Positions 8,630-17,145 of a DNA stretch of 64,000 nt are shown piece after piece; within the stretch, counting starts at the first letter, position 1; the number at the start of each line of letters is the position of its first letter. The notes beneath the pieces were generated by a model that saw nothing but the letters and a program-made list of their open reading frames with translations, was not told the origin of the DNA and made no database searches. Where the stretch lies: NCBI GenBank assembly GCA_021324755.1, contig JAJPIL010000014.1, forward strand, positions 248,001-312,000, read 5' to 3'. Made by a program: the position numbers and the translations under genes. The DNA is from Pseudomonadota bacterium (lineage in GTDB: Bacteria; Desulfobacterota; Binatia; Binatales; Binataceae).

Positions 8630-10360
8630 CTAAAACAGGCCTTTCGGCACGACCCGGATCATATTCATCTCGACCTTGACGGGCGCTGTGCTTTCGGTGA
8701 TAGTGACCGCGCGCTGTTTTTCTTCCTCGGAGTTAACTTCACCGTTTAGGTAAGCGTATTTCCCGATTACTTCCACCGTAACTTTGGTTAACCCGGCACT
8801 TGCGAGGTTGTCGTTGATCCGCTGCTGAATTTGCCGCCATTCGTCGGTGTCGGTAGTAATGTTGTTGACGACGCCTGTGACGCCGGGTATCTGCTCGACA
8901 AGCTTGGCGGCTGCGGATTTCTCCCTATCCGTGACAACTTTGCCGAACAGCGTAACCACGCCACCGTTGGTATAAGCGTCTACCCTTCTGAAGCGGCGAT
9001 CCGAGGCAAGGGCTTCTTTTACGCGCGCGAGCAGTGGCGGGTTAGCGGCTAGTCGATCGCGCACCGCGCTGACTCCTGGGATCCGTTCGACGGCACGAAC
9101 GGCGGCGAATCGGTCGCTTTCGCTCGCCACCTTGCCCGTAAGCGTCACTTCGCTTCCGCTTACCGTGGCGTGCACTTGGGCGAAGCGTGGATCGCGCGAC
9201 AGGGCCTCATTTACGCGTTCGCGCAAGGAAACTGTGGGCGGTGGCAATGCAGCCGGTGGGGCTGGCGGAGCAAGGCGCGCTCGCTCCGGGGTAGGCGCAA
9301 CCGATGGCGCTGGCGCGGTCGGCGCAACGGCAGGTACCTTGGCTGCTTCGGGCGAGGGAATTGCTGAGGGCATTGCCACAGTTGGCACCGCGGCAAGCGT
9401 AGGCGTGGGCTGCACCTTAGCCATCCGATACTCGGCAAGTGAAGTGGGGTTGTAGCTTGCCACTTTGTCAGCCAGAGCACTTTGGACCGTTGCGACGTGG
9501 GACGGATCGGAGGCGAAAACGATCGGATAGCGCACCTTGAACGGGGCGCCGCTGCTATTGGTGAATTTCCATTTGAGCATCTGCTTAGCGACCTCGGCGT
9601 CAACTCCAGGGTCATGGGAGGTCGAGGTCAGAATCGACACCGCAGAGACGTTGCCGTCGGCCTCAACCTCGGCTTCGACCCAGAGCCCATCGTCTTGCGC
9701 CGTTCCGCCGCCGAGCATTTCCTTGTACTTCTGCAGAAGGGTGTTCTGGTTTGCCTGGAACGTTTGCTGAGCTTCGCTGACCGCTTGCTCGGTGTTACCC
9801 GAGACGCCTTTCACCTCGATCTGCAGCGGTGGCTTGTTGAGCAGTTGCAACACGGGGCCCGCAGGCATGCCAGGTGCCGGGGTGGTGAGCGCGGCCAGCG
9901 ACGGCGCGGGCGAGGTGCTGACAGAAGGCCCGTGGGGTTTTGGCGCGAGCCAAATCGCCACTATAACGCCTGCGGTCAGCGCAGCAACAGCAGCAAGTGT
10001 GTAACCCACTGCTGCCAAAACACGCCGCCTGCCTGAGTGGTCGCTGCGCTGCTCCTCTACTTGGTCCTCGGTTGTTGCGTCCTCGACACGGTCGAATTCA
10101 GGCTCGACCCGGCTTTGTGGACGCCCGTAGCTCGGCAATTCAGTTCCACAATACGGGCAGATGCTTTCGGTAGGTTCTACCCGAGCCCCACACGCGGGAC
10201 AGGCCAGTACCTGGGTTGCTTGAAGGCCTGGGCGGTCTATCATCGTCTGGGTGGCGCGTGCGGTCTCGTTTGGCGCGACTTCGGACAGCACAGCGCCGTC
10301 TTCGGCGCAAAAACGCTCTGTGTCCGGGTACGTCTTTCCGCAGTCAGGACATCTCTTCAT
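8630..10360 (-). CDS. Zinc-ribbon, transmembrane, TonB-like and triple-BON domain protein
   Basis: A protein of 576 residues of unusual composition. The N-terminus has a CPDCG...FC half-ribbon (Cys 4, 7, 18) and a full four-Cys ribbon (Cys 54, 57, 68, 71). A single membrane helix follows at about 114-138 after RRR, which suggests that the ribbons are cytoplasmic and the rest is periplasmic. Residues about 190-290 resemble the TonB C-terminal/AgmX fold (EVEADGNVSAVSIL...VAKQMLKWKF). A Pro/Ala linker then leads to three BON domains (about 380-440, 445-505, 510-570), each with the VTLTGKV-type strand. BON domains bind lipid or attach to membranes. No enzymatic site is seen. AGGAG lies 13 bases before the ATG. 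The role is unknown; envelope sensing or maintenance is a guess. Confidence 0.8.
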   Translation of the reverse strand: MKRCPDCGKTYPDTERFCAEDGAVLSEVAPNETARATQTMIDRPGLQATQVLACPACGARVEPTESICPYCGTELPSYGRPQSRVEPEFDRVEDATTEDQVEEQRSDHSGRRRVLAAVGYTLAAVAALTAGVIVAIWLAPKPHGPSVSTSPAPSLAALTTPAPGMPAGPVLQLLNKPPLQIEVKGVSGNTEQAVSEAQQTFQANQNTLLQKYKEMLGGGTAQDDGLWVEAEVEADGNVSAVSILTSTSHDPGVDAEVAKQMLKWKFTNSSGAPFKVRYPIVFASDPSHVATVQSALADKVASYNPTSLAEYRMAKVQPTPTLAAVPTVAMPSAIPSPEAAKVPAVAPTAPAPSVAPTPERARLAPPAPPAALPPPTVSLRERVNEALSRDPRFAQVHATVSGSEVTLTGKVASESDRFAAVRAVERIPGVSAVRDRLAANPPLLARVKEALASDRRFRRVDAYTNGGVVTLFGKVVTDREKSAAAKLVEQIPGVTGVVNNITTDTDEWRQIQQRINDNLASAGLTKVTVEVIGKYAYLNGEVNSEEEKQRAVTITESTAPVKVEMNMIRVVPKGLF

Positions 10361-10606
10361 AGCGTTTCATCGCTCCTACGCCTCGGTCAGAAAAAATACC
10401 GCATAGTGCTGGATATGCCAAATTGTTCAAGCTCGTAACGTCTTGGCGCGAAAAAGCGGCCACGGTTCCGTGAAATAATTCGGCGCTTTCGACCCTCTGA
10501 TGCGCAAATCGCTGCTTGCGAAACACCATTTTTGGGGCTTCTAGCTCAAACTCGGCTCGCTTTACGTTTAAAATGTCTGGAACGATTGCGCGAACGCACA
10601 GTCCGG

Positions 10607-12043
10607 TCATCCTCCATCCAATCTGGCGAGCAGCAACGCGTCGGGATCGACAACGCTTCTTAGGTCAAGAATTACGCGATCGCGCTCGATCCGTCCGATA
10701 ATCGGTGGACGGGCTCGGCGCAACTTCGCCGCAATCGCTTCCGGGCCGAGCGTACGATGGGAGATCGCGATTCCCCAACTGGGAAGCTCTTCGGCTGGCA
10801 GAGCGCCGGAGCCGACTTGCGCTGTTGTCGGCGTCGGCTCGACAAGGTAGTCGCTGCCCAACCGTTGCGCTAGAGCTTGACTTATCCGCTCGGCGATACG
10901 CGCAAGCTCTTGCGCCGGGCGTCGCAACATCTGGAGCGTGGGTAGCGCGTCGCCTAAGTCCTGTGCCCGAAGGTATAGGCGCAAGGTCGCGCTCAACGCC
11001 GCAAGCGTAAGCTTTCCACATCGCAAGGCCCTCTTGAGAGGATTGGTCTTGATTCGGTCGATCACTGCGCGCTTGCCCACGATAAGCCCAGCCTGAGGTC
11101 CGCCGAGCAATTTGTCGCCGGAAAACGTCACGACGGTCGCCCCTGCCTTGACCCGTTCCCGTACTACGGGTTCCCGGGGTAAGCCGTAGCTGGTCAGATC
11201 GATGAGCGCGCCGGAACCGAGATCTTCCATCACCGGCAGTTGGTAACGATTTGCCAGTTCGACCAGCGCCTCGAGGCTTACTTCCGCGGTAAAGCCGACA
11301 ATACGGTAATTGGAGGGATGGACCTTGAGCAGTAAGGCGGTTTCAGGGCCGATGGCCGCTGCGTAGTCGCGAAGGTGGGTTCGATTGGTGGTGCCCACCT
11401 CGCGCAGTTTTGCGCCGCTTTTAGCCATTATCTCCGGTATTCGAAACGACCCCCCGATCTCGATAAGCTCGCCCCGCGAAACAATTACTTCGCGCCCCTC
11501 GGCCAGCGAATTGAGCGCGAGCAAAACTGCTGCCGCGTTGTTGTTTACCACCGTTGCAGCCTCGGCACCGGTTAGCGCGCAAAGTTCCTCTTCGACCAAC
11601 GAATCCCTATCTCCGCGTTCGCCGCGCTCGAGGTCGTATTCCAGATTGATCGCTTCGCTTGCCGCGCGCACAAGCGCTTCGACGGCGGCTTTGGCCAGAG
11701 GCGCTCGCCCAAGATTCGTATGGATGACGACGCCGGTGGCGTTAATCACGGTCTTAAGCCTTTGTTCGTCGGCTTCGATCGTTGCCTCCACCCGGCGCAA
11801 GACTTCGTCCAGCAATCGCTCGCGCGAGCTATCAAGTGCGATCCTGCCGCATGCGATGTCGTCGCGCAGCGCGGCTTGCGCGCGACGGACCACCATCACC
11901 AGGTAGTCCCGCCTGAGCTTTTGCCAGCGCTCTAGTTTGGAAGCTTCCTGCACGCAAAGGTCCACGGGCGGTATCGCCCTGAGCAAGTCGGAGCGTGTCG
12001 GGTGCCGGCGCTCCGGTTCAGCTTTGTCGCCTCGTAAAGCCAT
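10607..12043 (-). CDS. selA: L-seryl-tRNA(Sec) selenium transferase
   Basis: A SelA of 478 residues, normal length, in the fold-type I PLP family. The PLP lysine lies in VTFSGDKLLGGPQAG, and TGVVIHTNLGRAPL, NLEYDLERGERGDR and EVGTTNRTHLRDY are family hallmarks. SelA converts Ser-tRNASec to selenocysteinyl-tRNASec using selenophosphate. This points to selenoprotein synthesis in the organism. The usual partner selB does not follow: downstream on the same strand is the zinc-ribbon/BON gene, about 246 bases away. No tRNASec gene or selD is visible in the window. Identification is firm; whether the Sec pathway is complete is unknown. Confidence 0.95.
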   Translation of the reverse strand: MALRGDKAEPERRHPTRSDLLRAIPPVDLCVQEASKLERWQKLRRDYLVMVVRRAQAALRDDIACGRIALDSSRERLLDEVLRRVEATIEADEQRLKTVINATGVVIHTNLGRAPLAKAAVEALVRAASEAINLEYDLERGERGDRDSLVEEELCALTGAEAATVVNNNAAAVLLALNSLAEGREVIVSRGELIEIGGSFRIPEIMAKSGAKLREVGTTNRTHLRDYAAAIGPETALLLKVHPSNYRIVGFTAEVSLEALVELANRYQLPVMEDLGSGALIDLTSYGLPREPVVRERVKAGATVVTFSGDKLLGGPQAGLIVGKRAVIDRIKTNPLKRALRCGKLTLAALSATLRLYLRAQDLGDALPTLQMLRRPAQELARIAERISQALAQRLGSDYLVEPTPTTAQVGSGALPAEELPSWGIAISHRTLGPEAIAAKLRRARPPIIGRIERDRVILDLRSVVDPDALLLARLDGG

Positions 12044-12303
12044 CAGGTCGGTTCTTTTTGCCGGTGCAAATCAAACCACGTAGCGTTTCTTTCATTTCCG
12101 AAACTCGGATTGGGGCGCGATGATACCTTACCGGTTTCGAGGTTTGACGAAGTAAGGCGCTTTCGGGGTCTATTTTATGAGAAAATGGTCGCGTTAGCGC
12201 TAGGTTTTGAAGCCCGACGGGGTCTTGTCAGCTTCTACTTTTCGCGGTTTTCGAACTTCGGCGCGCTGAGCTATCATGGCTTGTGGGAGGGACAGAAACG
12301 GGC

Positions 12304-13509
12304 GTGAGCAAGGAGATGGTTAATAGCCGAACGGCGATTTTCGAACAGAGCTCGCCTGCGCCATGCGGGTCTCCCTTTGCAACGGTTGAAGAAGCGGTCG
12401 AAGAGATTCGTCGCGGCAGGATGATAATCCTGATGGATGACGAAGATCGCGAGAACGAAGGCGACCTTTGCATGGCGGCCGAGAAAGTGACGCCCGAGGC
12501 GATTAACTTTATGGCCACCTACGGGCGTGGACTTATCTGTCTGCCGATGTCAGGGGACAGGATCGACCGGCTTGGTCTAACGATGATGGTCAAGGATAAC
12601 CAGGCTCCTCTGGGAACGGCCTTTACAGTGTCGATCACCGCAAACGTGGTGGCCGACTCCGGTGTCTCAGCCCGTGGCCGGGCTACGACTATTTTGCGTG
12701 CCGTGCAGGACGACGCTTCAGCCAGCGACTTCATCACGCCGGGTCATGTTTTTCCCCTGCGAGCGCGCGACGGCGGCGTGCTGGTGCGTACCGGACAAAC
12801 CGAGGGCGCGGTAGACCTTGCCCGGCTTGCAGGGCTTAAGCCCGCTGGCGTGATTTGCGAGATACTCAACGATGACGGCACAATGGCCCGCCGCCGCGAC
12901 CTGGTCGAGTTCGCCCTTAAACACGGGCTTAAGGTTTTGACCGTAGCCGATCTTGTAGAGTATCGCCTGCGTAAAGAAACCCTCGTGCAACGCATCGCCG
13001 AAGCCTCCCTGCCCACGGTTTACGGCCGATTTCGCGCCTTAGCCTATCGCAGCCTGACCGATCTGACCGAGCATCTGGTGCTCGTGATGGGCGAAATAGA
13101 TCCCACAAAGCCCGTTCTGGTCCGGGTGCATCGCGAGTATATGCCGGGCGACGTCTTCGGCTATCTTGAACGCAACACACAAGACCTGCTGACTGCCGCG
13201 ATGAGGCGAATTAGCGAAGCAGGCGCTGGAGTGATCCTTTACTTTCGCCGCGCGGTTAATTCTCTTGCCTCTGAGGTCGGTCCTCGCGCACACAGGGATG
13301 CGAGCCAACCCAGTACGCATGTAATGCCCAGCAACGTTCATTTTCGCGACTTCGGGCTAGGTGCTCAAATACTGCGCGACGTGGGCGTCAGGAAGATGAT
13401 CTTGCTTACCAACTCCGCGCCTCGCCTGGTTAGCCTGCCAGGCTATGGTCTGGAGATAGTCTCAACGATGCCGCTGTTTGGGCCGCAAGCGACTGCCACG
13501 GATAGGTGA
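12304..13509 (+). CDS. ribBA: 3,4-dihydroxy-2-butanone-4-phosphate synthase fused to a degenerate GTP cyclohydrolase II domain
   Basis: A two-domain protein of 401 residues in riboflavin synthesis. Residues about 25-225 are RibB: the acidic loop [29 protein letters not shown] and [19 protein letters not shown] are intact, so formation of dihydroxybutanone phosphate from ribulose 5-phosphate is likely. Residues about 230-400 have the RibA fold, but the zinc-binding segment reads [17 protein letters not shown]: the three cysteines that ligate zinc in GTP cyclohydrolase II are absent. The second domain is therefore probably inactive as a cyclohydrolase. The GTG at 12304, 12 bases after GGGAGGG, is preferred; GTG 12283 and ATG 12316 are alternatives. 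I saw no FMN riboswitch upstream. The gene stands alone. Confidence 0.9.
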   Translation: MSKEMVNSRTAIFEQSSPAPCGSPFATVEEAVEEIRRGRMIILMDDEDRENEGDLCMAAEKVTPEAINFMATYGRGLICLPMSGDRIDRLGLTMMVKDNQAPLGTAFTVSITANVVADSGVSARGRATTILRAVQDDASASDFITPGHVFPLRARDGGVLVRTGQTEGAVDLARLAGLKPAGVICEILNDDGTMARRRDLVEFALKHGLKVLTVADLVEYRLRKETLVQRIAEASLPTVYGRFRALAYRSLTDLTEHLVLVMGEIDPTKPVLVRVHREYMPGDVFGYLERNTQDLLTAAMRRISEAGAGVILYFRRAVNSLASEVGPRAHRDASQPSTHVMPSNVHFRDFGLGAQILRDVGVRKMILLTNSAPRLVSLPGYGLEIVSTMPLFGPQATATDR

Positions 13510-13560
13510 GGTAAAAGGGTAAGGTAAGTTTGTAATTCGATCCGTATTAGGTAAGTCCGC

Positions 13561-15453
13561 GTGAACAGAACTTCGTGTTTAGGCGTGACCGCGTTTCGGT
13601 CGCTTTGCAGTTCGGCATCCCGAATTAGGTCAGTCGGCTGCGCGCTTCTGAGCCTTGGGCAAGCGAGCTTTTCTATGTGTAAGGTTGGAATAATCGTTGG
13701 CCTGCTTGTGCTCGGTATAGCCGTCCAAACTATGCCACTTAGGGCCGAGCCTGCCGACGTTAAAAACATCGTCGAGTTCGTTCAAGCGACACTCGATCAC
13801 CCGCTAACCGCTGGCCAGTCGGCCCTCTTGGAAATTCGGGCGCACGTGCGTTCTGGATGGCACATCAATTCGGACCGTCCACTAGATTCGGATTTTATTC
13901 CCACACGTCTTACGCTTGACCTGCCGCCGGGTCTCAGCGTCAAGCGTATTGAGTATCCCATGGCTTCGCGCGTCAAGCCTGCCTTTTCCGACCAGGAGTT
14001 GAGCGTTTTCGACGGCGATTTAACTTTTAGGGCCGAAGTACAGGCCGCCAGTGATTTGGGTGAACAGCTGACGCGGTTTCCTGTGACCGTACGGCTCGAG
14101 TATCAGGCGTGCAACGAGGTTGAATGCCTGCGACCGGTAACGGTTACAGCCAACCTTTTGGTTGGGCTTAAAAAGCCAGCGAATTCGAGCAGCACTGACG
14201 GCTCTCGACCGAATGGGGTCGGGCTTTCTGGCTCAGAGTCGAACGGCAGCGACGCTTACGGTCGATTGGCTGCTCTTTTCGCGGGCGGAAGCTACGCGCT
14301 CGGGTTTTTCTTGGTGTTTCTGGGCGGCCTTGCCCTCAACTTAACTCCGTGCGTTTATCCGCTTGTCGGAGTGACAGTTGCGTACTTCGGAGGCCAGGGC
14401 GATGACACGCGCCGTGTGGCGGGTCTTGCGGGATGTTTCGTAGCAGGCCTGGCGTTAACCTTTTCCACGATCGGGGTGGTGGCTGCCGCTTCGGGCAAGA
14501 TGTTCGGTGCGCTTTTGGCTAGCCCCTATGTTCAGGCCGCGATCGCGGCCGTCTTGCTGGTATTGGCGGCGGCCAACTTCGGGTTTTTGACGATCAGGGT
14601 TCCCCAGTGGATGCAGCGTTGGGCTGGGACCGCGCGCCCGGGCTATCTTGGGGCGCTTCTGATGGGTGCCAGCATGGGTATCGTGGCCGCGCCATGCATT
14701 GGCCCGTTTGTACTTGGGCTTTTGCTGATGGTTGAGCGAGCCGGTAGCCTTGTTTTCGGCTTCGCGTTGTTCCTTACGTTGGCGCTCGGTCTTGGTGCCC
14801 CATATTTTTTGCTTGCGCTTGCCGCCGGAAACCTTCGCCGTTTGCCCCGTTCCGGCGAATGGCTAACCTGGGTGGAGCAGCTGTTCGGCTTCGTACTCGT
14901 CGGGCTTGCTCTCTATTTCTTGGATCCGCTCACGCCCGACCGCATGATGACGCGAATTTTGCCCTATTATGCCGCTGGGGTGCTGATCTTTCTCGGATTC
15001 TTTTCCGCTATCGGTGAGAACGTCGCGTGGTTTTCAGCGGTCAAACGCGTCGTAGGCTCGCTCGGAGTGCTGGGATTGGTTCTTTTTCTGCTTTACCCCT
15101 CGCATCGCCAATCGCTGAGCTTTAAGCCCTTCGACCCGGCGGCACTGGAGCAGGCTCGCTCTGCCCATCGCCCAGTTTTGCTCGATTTCAGCGCGGATTG
15201 GTGTATACCGTGCCGCGAGATGGAGGCGACAACCTTCGTAGACCCAGGCGTGATTCGCGAGGCTCAAAGGTTCGAACGGCTAAGGGCCGATCTGACGCGC
15301 GAGAACGAGACGAACGAGGCGCTCGTCAAGCGATACGACGTAAGGGGCGTTCCTACGTTGTTATTGTTGGACTCGAGCGGTCGTGTGGTAGATAAACTTG
15401 TCGGATACGTTGGACCGAGCGAGATGCGGAAAATCCTGCGGCGGATAAATTAG
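13561..15453 (+). CDS. dsbD: Thiol:disulfide interchange protein DsbD
   Basis: A protein of 630 residues with the three DsbD modules. After a signal sequence, the periplasmic alpha domain has the redox pair in YQACNEVECLRPV. The membrane domain follows (about 240-510), with its cysteines in LTPCVYPLVGV and AAPCIGPFVLG. The C-terminal thioredoxin-like gamma domain carries DFSADWCIPCREMEATTF. DsbD carries electrons from cytoplasmic thioredoxin to periplasmic partners such as DsbC or cytochrome c maturation proteins. The frame opens at GTG 13561, but the ATG at 13675 starts a much cleaner signal peptide (VGIIVGLLVLGIAVQ) and may be the true start. Expected partners are not adjacent. The active-site pair is CIPC rather than the enterobacterial CVAC. 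Confidence 0.93.
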   Translation: MNRTSCLGVTAFRSLCSSASRIRSVGCALLSLGQASFSMCKVGIIVGLLVLGIAVQTMPLRAEPADVKNIVEFVQATLDHPLTAGQSALLEIRAHVRSGWHINSDRPLDSDFIPTRLTLDLPPGLSVKRIEYPMASRVKPAFSDQELSVFDGDLTFRAEVQAASDLGEQLTRFPVTVRLEYQACNEVECLRPVTVTANLLVGLKKPANSSSTDGSRPNGVGLSGSESNGSDAYGRLAALFAGGSYALGFFLVFLGGLALNLTPCVYPLVGVTVAYFGGQGDDTRRVAGLAGCFVAGLALTFSTIGVVAAASGKMFGALLASPYVQAAIAAVLLVLAAANFGFLTIRVPQWMQRWAGTARPGYLGALLMGASMGIVAAPCIGPFVLGLLLMVERAGSLVFGFALFLTLALGLGAPYFLLALAAGNLRRLPRSGEWLTWVEQLFGFVLVGLALYFLDPLTPDRMMTRILPYYAAGVLIFLGFFSAIGENVAWFSAVKRVVGSLGVLGLVLFLLYPSHRQSLSFKPFDPAALEQARSAHRPVLLDFSADWCIPCREMEATTFVDPGVIREAQRFERLRADLTRENETNEALVKRYDVRGVPTLLLLDSSGRVVDKLVGYVGPSEMRKILRRIN

Positions 15454-15600
15454 CGACCCTAACTTCCCCAACTAGTTTCGCGCCTTGGTGCGCCCTAAAG
15501 TTGCTTAATAAAGCCGTCGAACTTGCAATCCTTGCACAAGCGTGACGATTGTCGCCCAGGTTGCGCAAGCGAGCTTCTTTTTCTCCAAGGACGTTCTTCC

Positions 15601-16836
15601 TTAAGCCTCACTCCCCGTGACAAGCTTCGTCAGATGAGGTTTATCCTTGGTTTCCAGAAGCGTCAGGACGGCAAATCCCGCGCCTGCCATTGCCATCGCC
15701 AGTACGATCGCCCCCGAATAACTGCCCGAGAAGTCGATCATGAAACCGGCCACCGGTGGCCCTAATATAACGCCGATGCCTCCAGCGGTGTAAAGCGTCC
15801 CGATGAGCGCGCCAAGCCCCTCCAGACCGAACAGCTGAGCCACGACCGCAGGCGATAACGCCACTATTCCGCCGTAACTTGCCCCCACGGCCAGTGCAAA
15901 CGCCACCAGCCACGGGTAACTGCGGGCAAACAACCAAAGGCTGAAGCTCAAGGCGTAAAGAAGAAAGGTAAGCCGATAAAGCCGTAACGTCCCGAAGCGA
16001 TTGGCCAAAATGCCAAAGGCTGCCCGCGCAATCACGCTAGCTAGGCCTATCAACCCTGACAGAGTCGCGCCGGCAGTTAGAGTTGCGCCGTGTTCGGTTG
16101 CGTAGATTGGTAGGAAGGTAAACGTAATAAATAGAGCCGCCACATAGGCCAACCACGACATATATAAGAATGCAAAAACTGGGGTGCGAACGGCGCGAAC
16201 GATCGCGCTCTTTCTCCCCTGCGTCGAAAGTGGCGCGCGCTCCATGATCGCGGCGCACAACGCCATCGCCGCCGCTGCGAACCCACCCAGAAGTAAAGCG
16301 GTCGTCCGCCAACCCCATCGCTCGATCATCGTTGCCGCGGCAGGCGCGACGACCAACGTGCCCACGCCGATTCCCGAAACCGCAACACCCAGCGCAGCGG
16401 TGCGCTTGCGCGAAAACCAGCCCCCGACAACCGCCACCGTCGGCACCCATCCACAGGCCACGCCTATCCCCACGCCCACGCCGTACGTCAAATACCCGAG
16501 CCAAAGCCGGTGAATCAGCGCCGTCAAGCACATTCCCGCGCCCATCGCTAATGCCCCTGCCGTTAAGATCGGTCGAGGTCCCAGGCGATCTGCCAGATGG
16601 CCGGTAAGCGCCCCTAGAAAAAAGTAGATGAGCACGGCTGTGGAAAATACGGTGGAAACGGCTTGATGGCTGGCGCGAAACTCGACCATCATCGGGCCGA
16701 CGAATGCACCGAAGCTGTAGAGCACGCCAAATACGGTGAACATCGAGACGAACGCGCAGATCACCATCACCCAGGCGCGTGGCGAATCGGTTCGCGACAA
16801 AAGGTCGAGCTCTCGATAGTCAGACGAAGGCTCCAT
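15601..16836 (-). CDS. Major facilitator superfamily transporter, MCT/OFA-like
   Basis: A carrier of 411 residues with about twelve membrane helices. The loop motif GHLADRLGPRPIL between helices 2 and 3 is the major-facilitator signature, and its weaker copy FGILANRFGTLRLYRL stands between helices 8 and 9. GVACGWVPTVAVVGGWFSRKRTAALG in the fourth and fifth helices is typical of monocarboxylate and oxalate/formate antiporter-like members (given here only as a recognised region at about residues 130-155). The substrate is likely a small organic anion but is not decided by the sequence. The gene converges on dsbD. Its upstream side faces a 309-base intergenic region shared with the hydrolase gene at 17146. 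Confidence 0.85.
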   Translation of the reverse strand: MEPSSDYRELDLLSRTDSPRAWVMVICAFVSMFTVFGVLYSFGAFVGPMMVEFRASHQAVSTVFSTAVLIYFFLGALTGHLADRLGPRPILTAGALAMGAGMCLTALIHRLWLGYLTYGVGVGIGVACGWVPTVAVVGGWFSRKRTAALGVAVSGIGVGTLVVAPAAATMIERWGWRTTALLLGGFAAAAMALCAAIMERAPLSTQGRKSAIVRAVRTPVFAFLYMSWLAYVAALFITFTFLPIYATEHGATLTAGATLSGLIGLASVIARAAFGILANRFGTLRLYRLTFLLYALSFSLWLFARSYPWLVAFALAVGASYGGIVALSPAVVAQLFGLEGLGALIGTLYTAGGIGVILGPPVAGFMIDFSGSYSGAIVLAMAMAGAGFAVLTLLETKDKPHLTKLVTGSEA

Positions 16837-17145
16837 CCCCCTCTATAACCTTGGAAGTCATTCCCAGGCGCGACTGACCCTTGATAGTAACGAATAACTC
16901 GCAAGTCCCCAAGGGACGCGTCAAAATTTGACTATAGGCCGCCGCTTGGGACTATAGCGTGGTAAAAATAATCGGCCAGCGGCGCTCTTGCGCCACGCGA
17001 AATTAAATCTAATAGCCGCTGGCAAGAGCCATGGTATTTAAGCAAACGTTGCCAGTTTGTTTAAGCTTTTGTAATTCGCGTCGTCGACCACCGAGGAGAG
17101 CTTGCGCATGCACGTGTCTATCCTCGAAATAAACGACAAGACACT
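16837..17145. other. Intergenic region with direct and mutually overlapping inverted repeats
   Basis: This region lies between the divergent MFS and hydrolase genes. It contains GACTATAG twice (16930-16937 and 16950-16957), exactly 20 bases apart. It also holds two inverted repeats that share a right arm: GCCAGCGGC (16975-16983) with GCCGCTGGC (17015-17023), and GCTCTTGC (16984-16991) with GCAAGAGC (17022-17029). Pairing both at once would make a pseudoknot; pairing only one would give alternative folds. This suggests regulation, but no promoter is certain. Confidence 0.5.

Noticed and set aside
10344-10610. An 88-residue minus-strand frame starting with an ATGA overlap at the selA stop
   Set aside because: The overlap geometry is suggestive, but the product matches nothing I recognise and it runs over the start of the zinc-ribbon/BON gene; chance is more likely than a gene.
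12044-12303. FMN riboswitch before ribBA
   Set aside because: The conserved FMN-aptamer segments are not present in this 260-base stretch.
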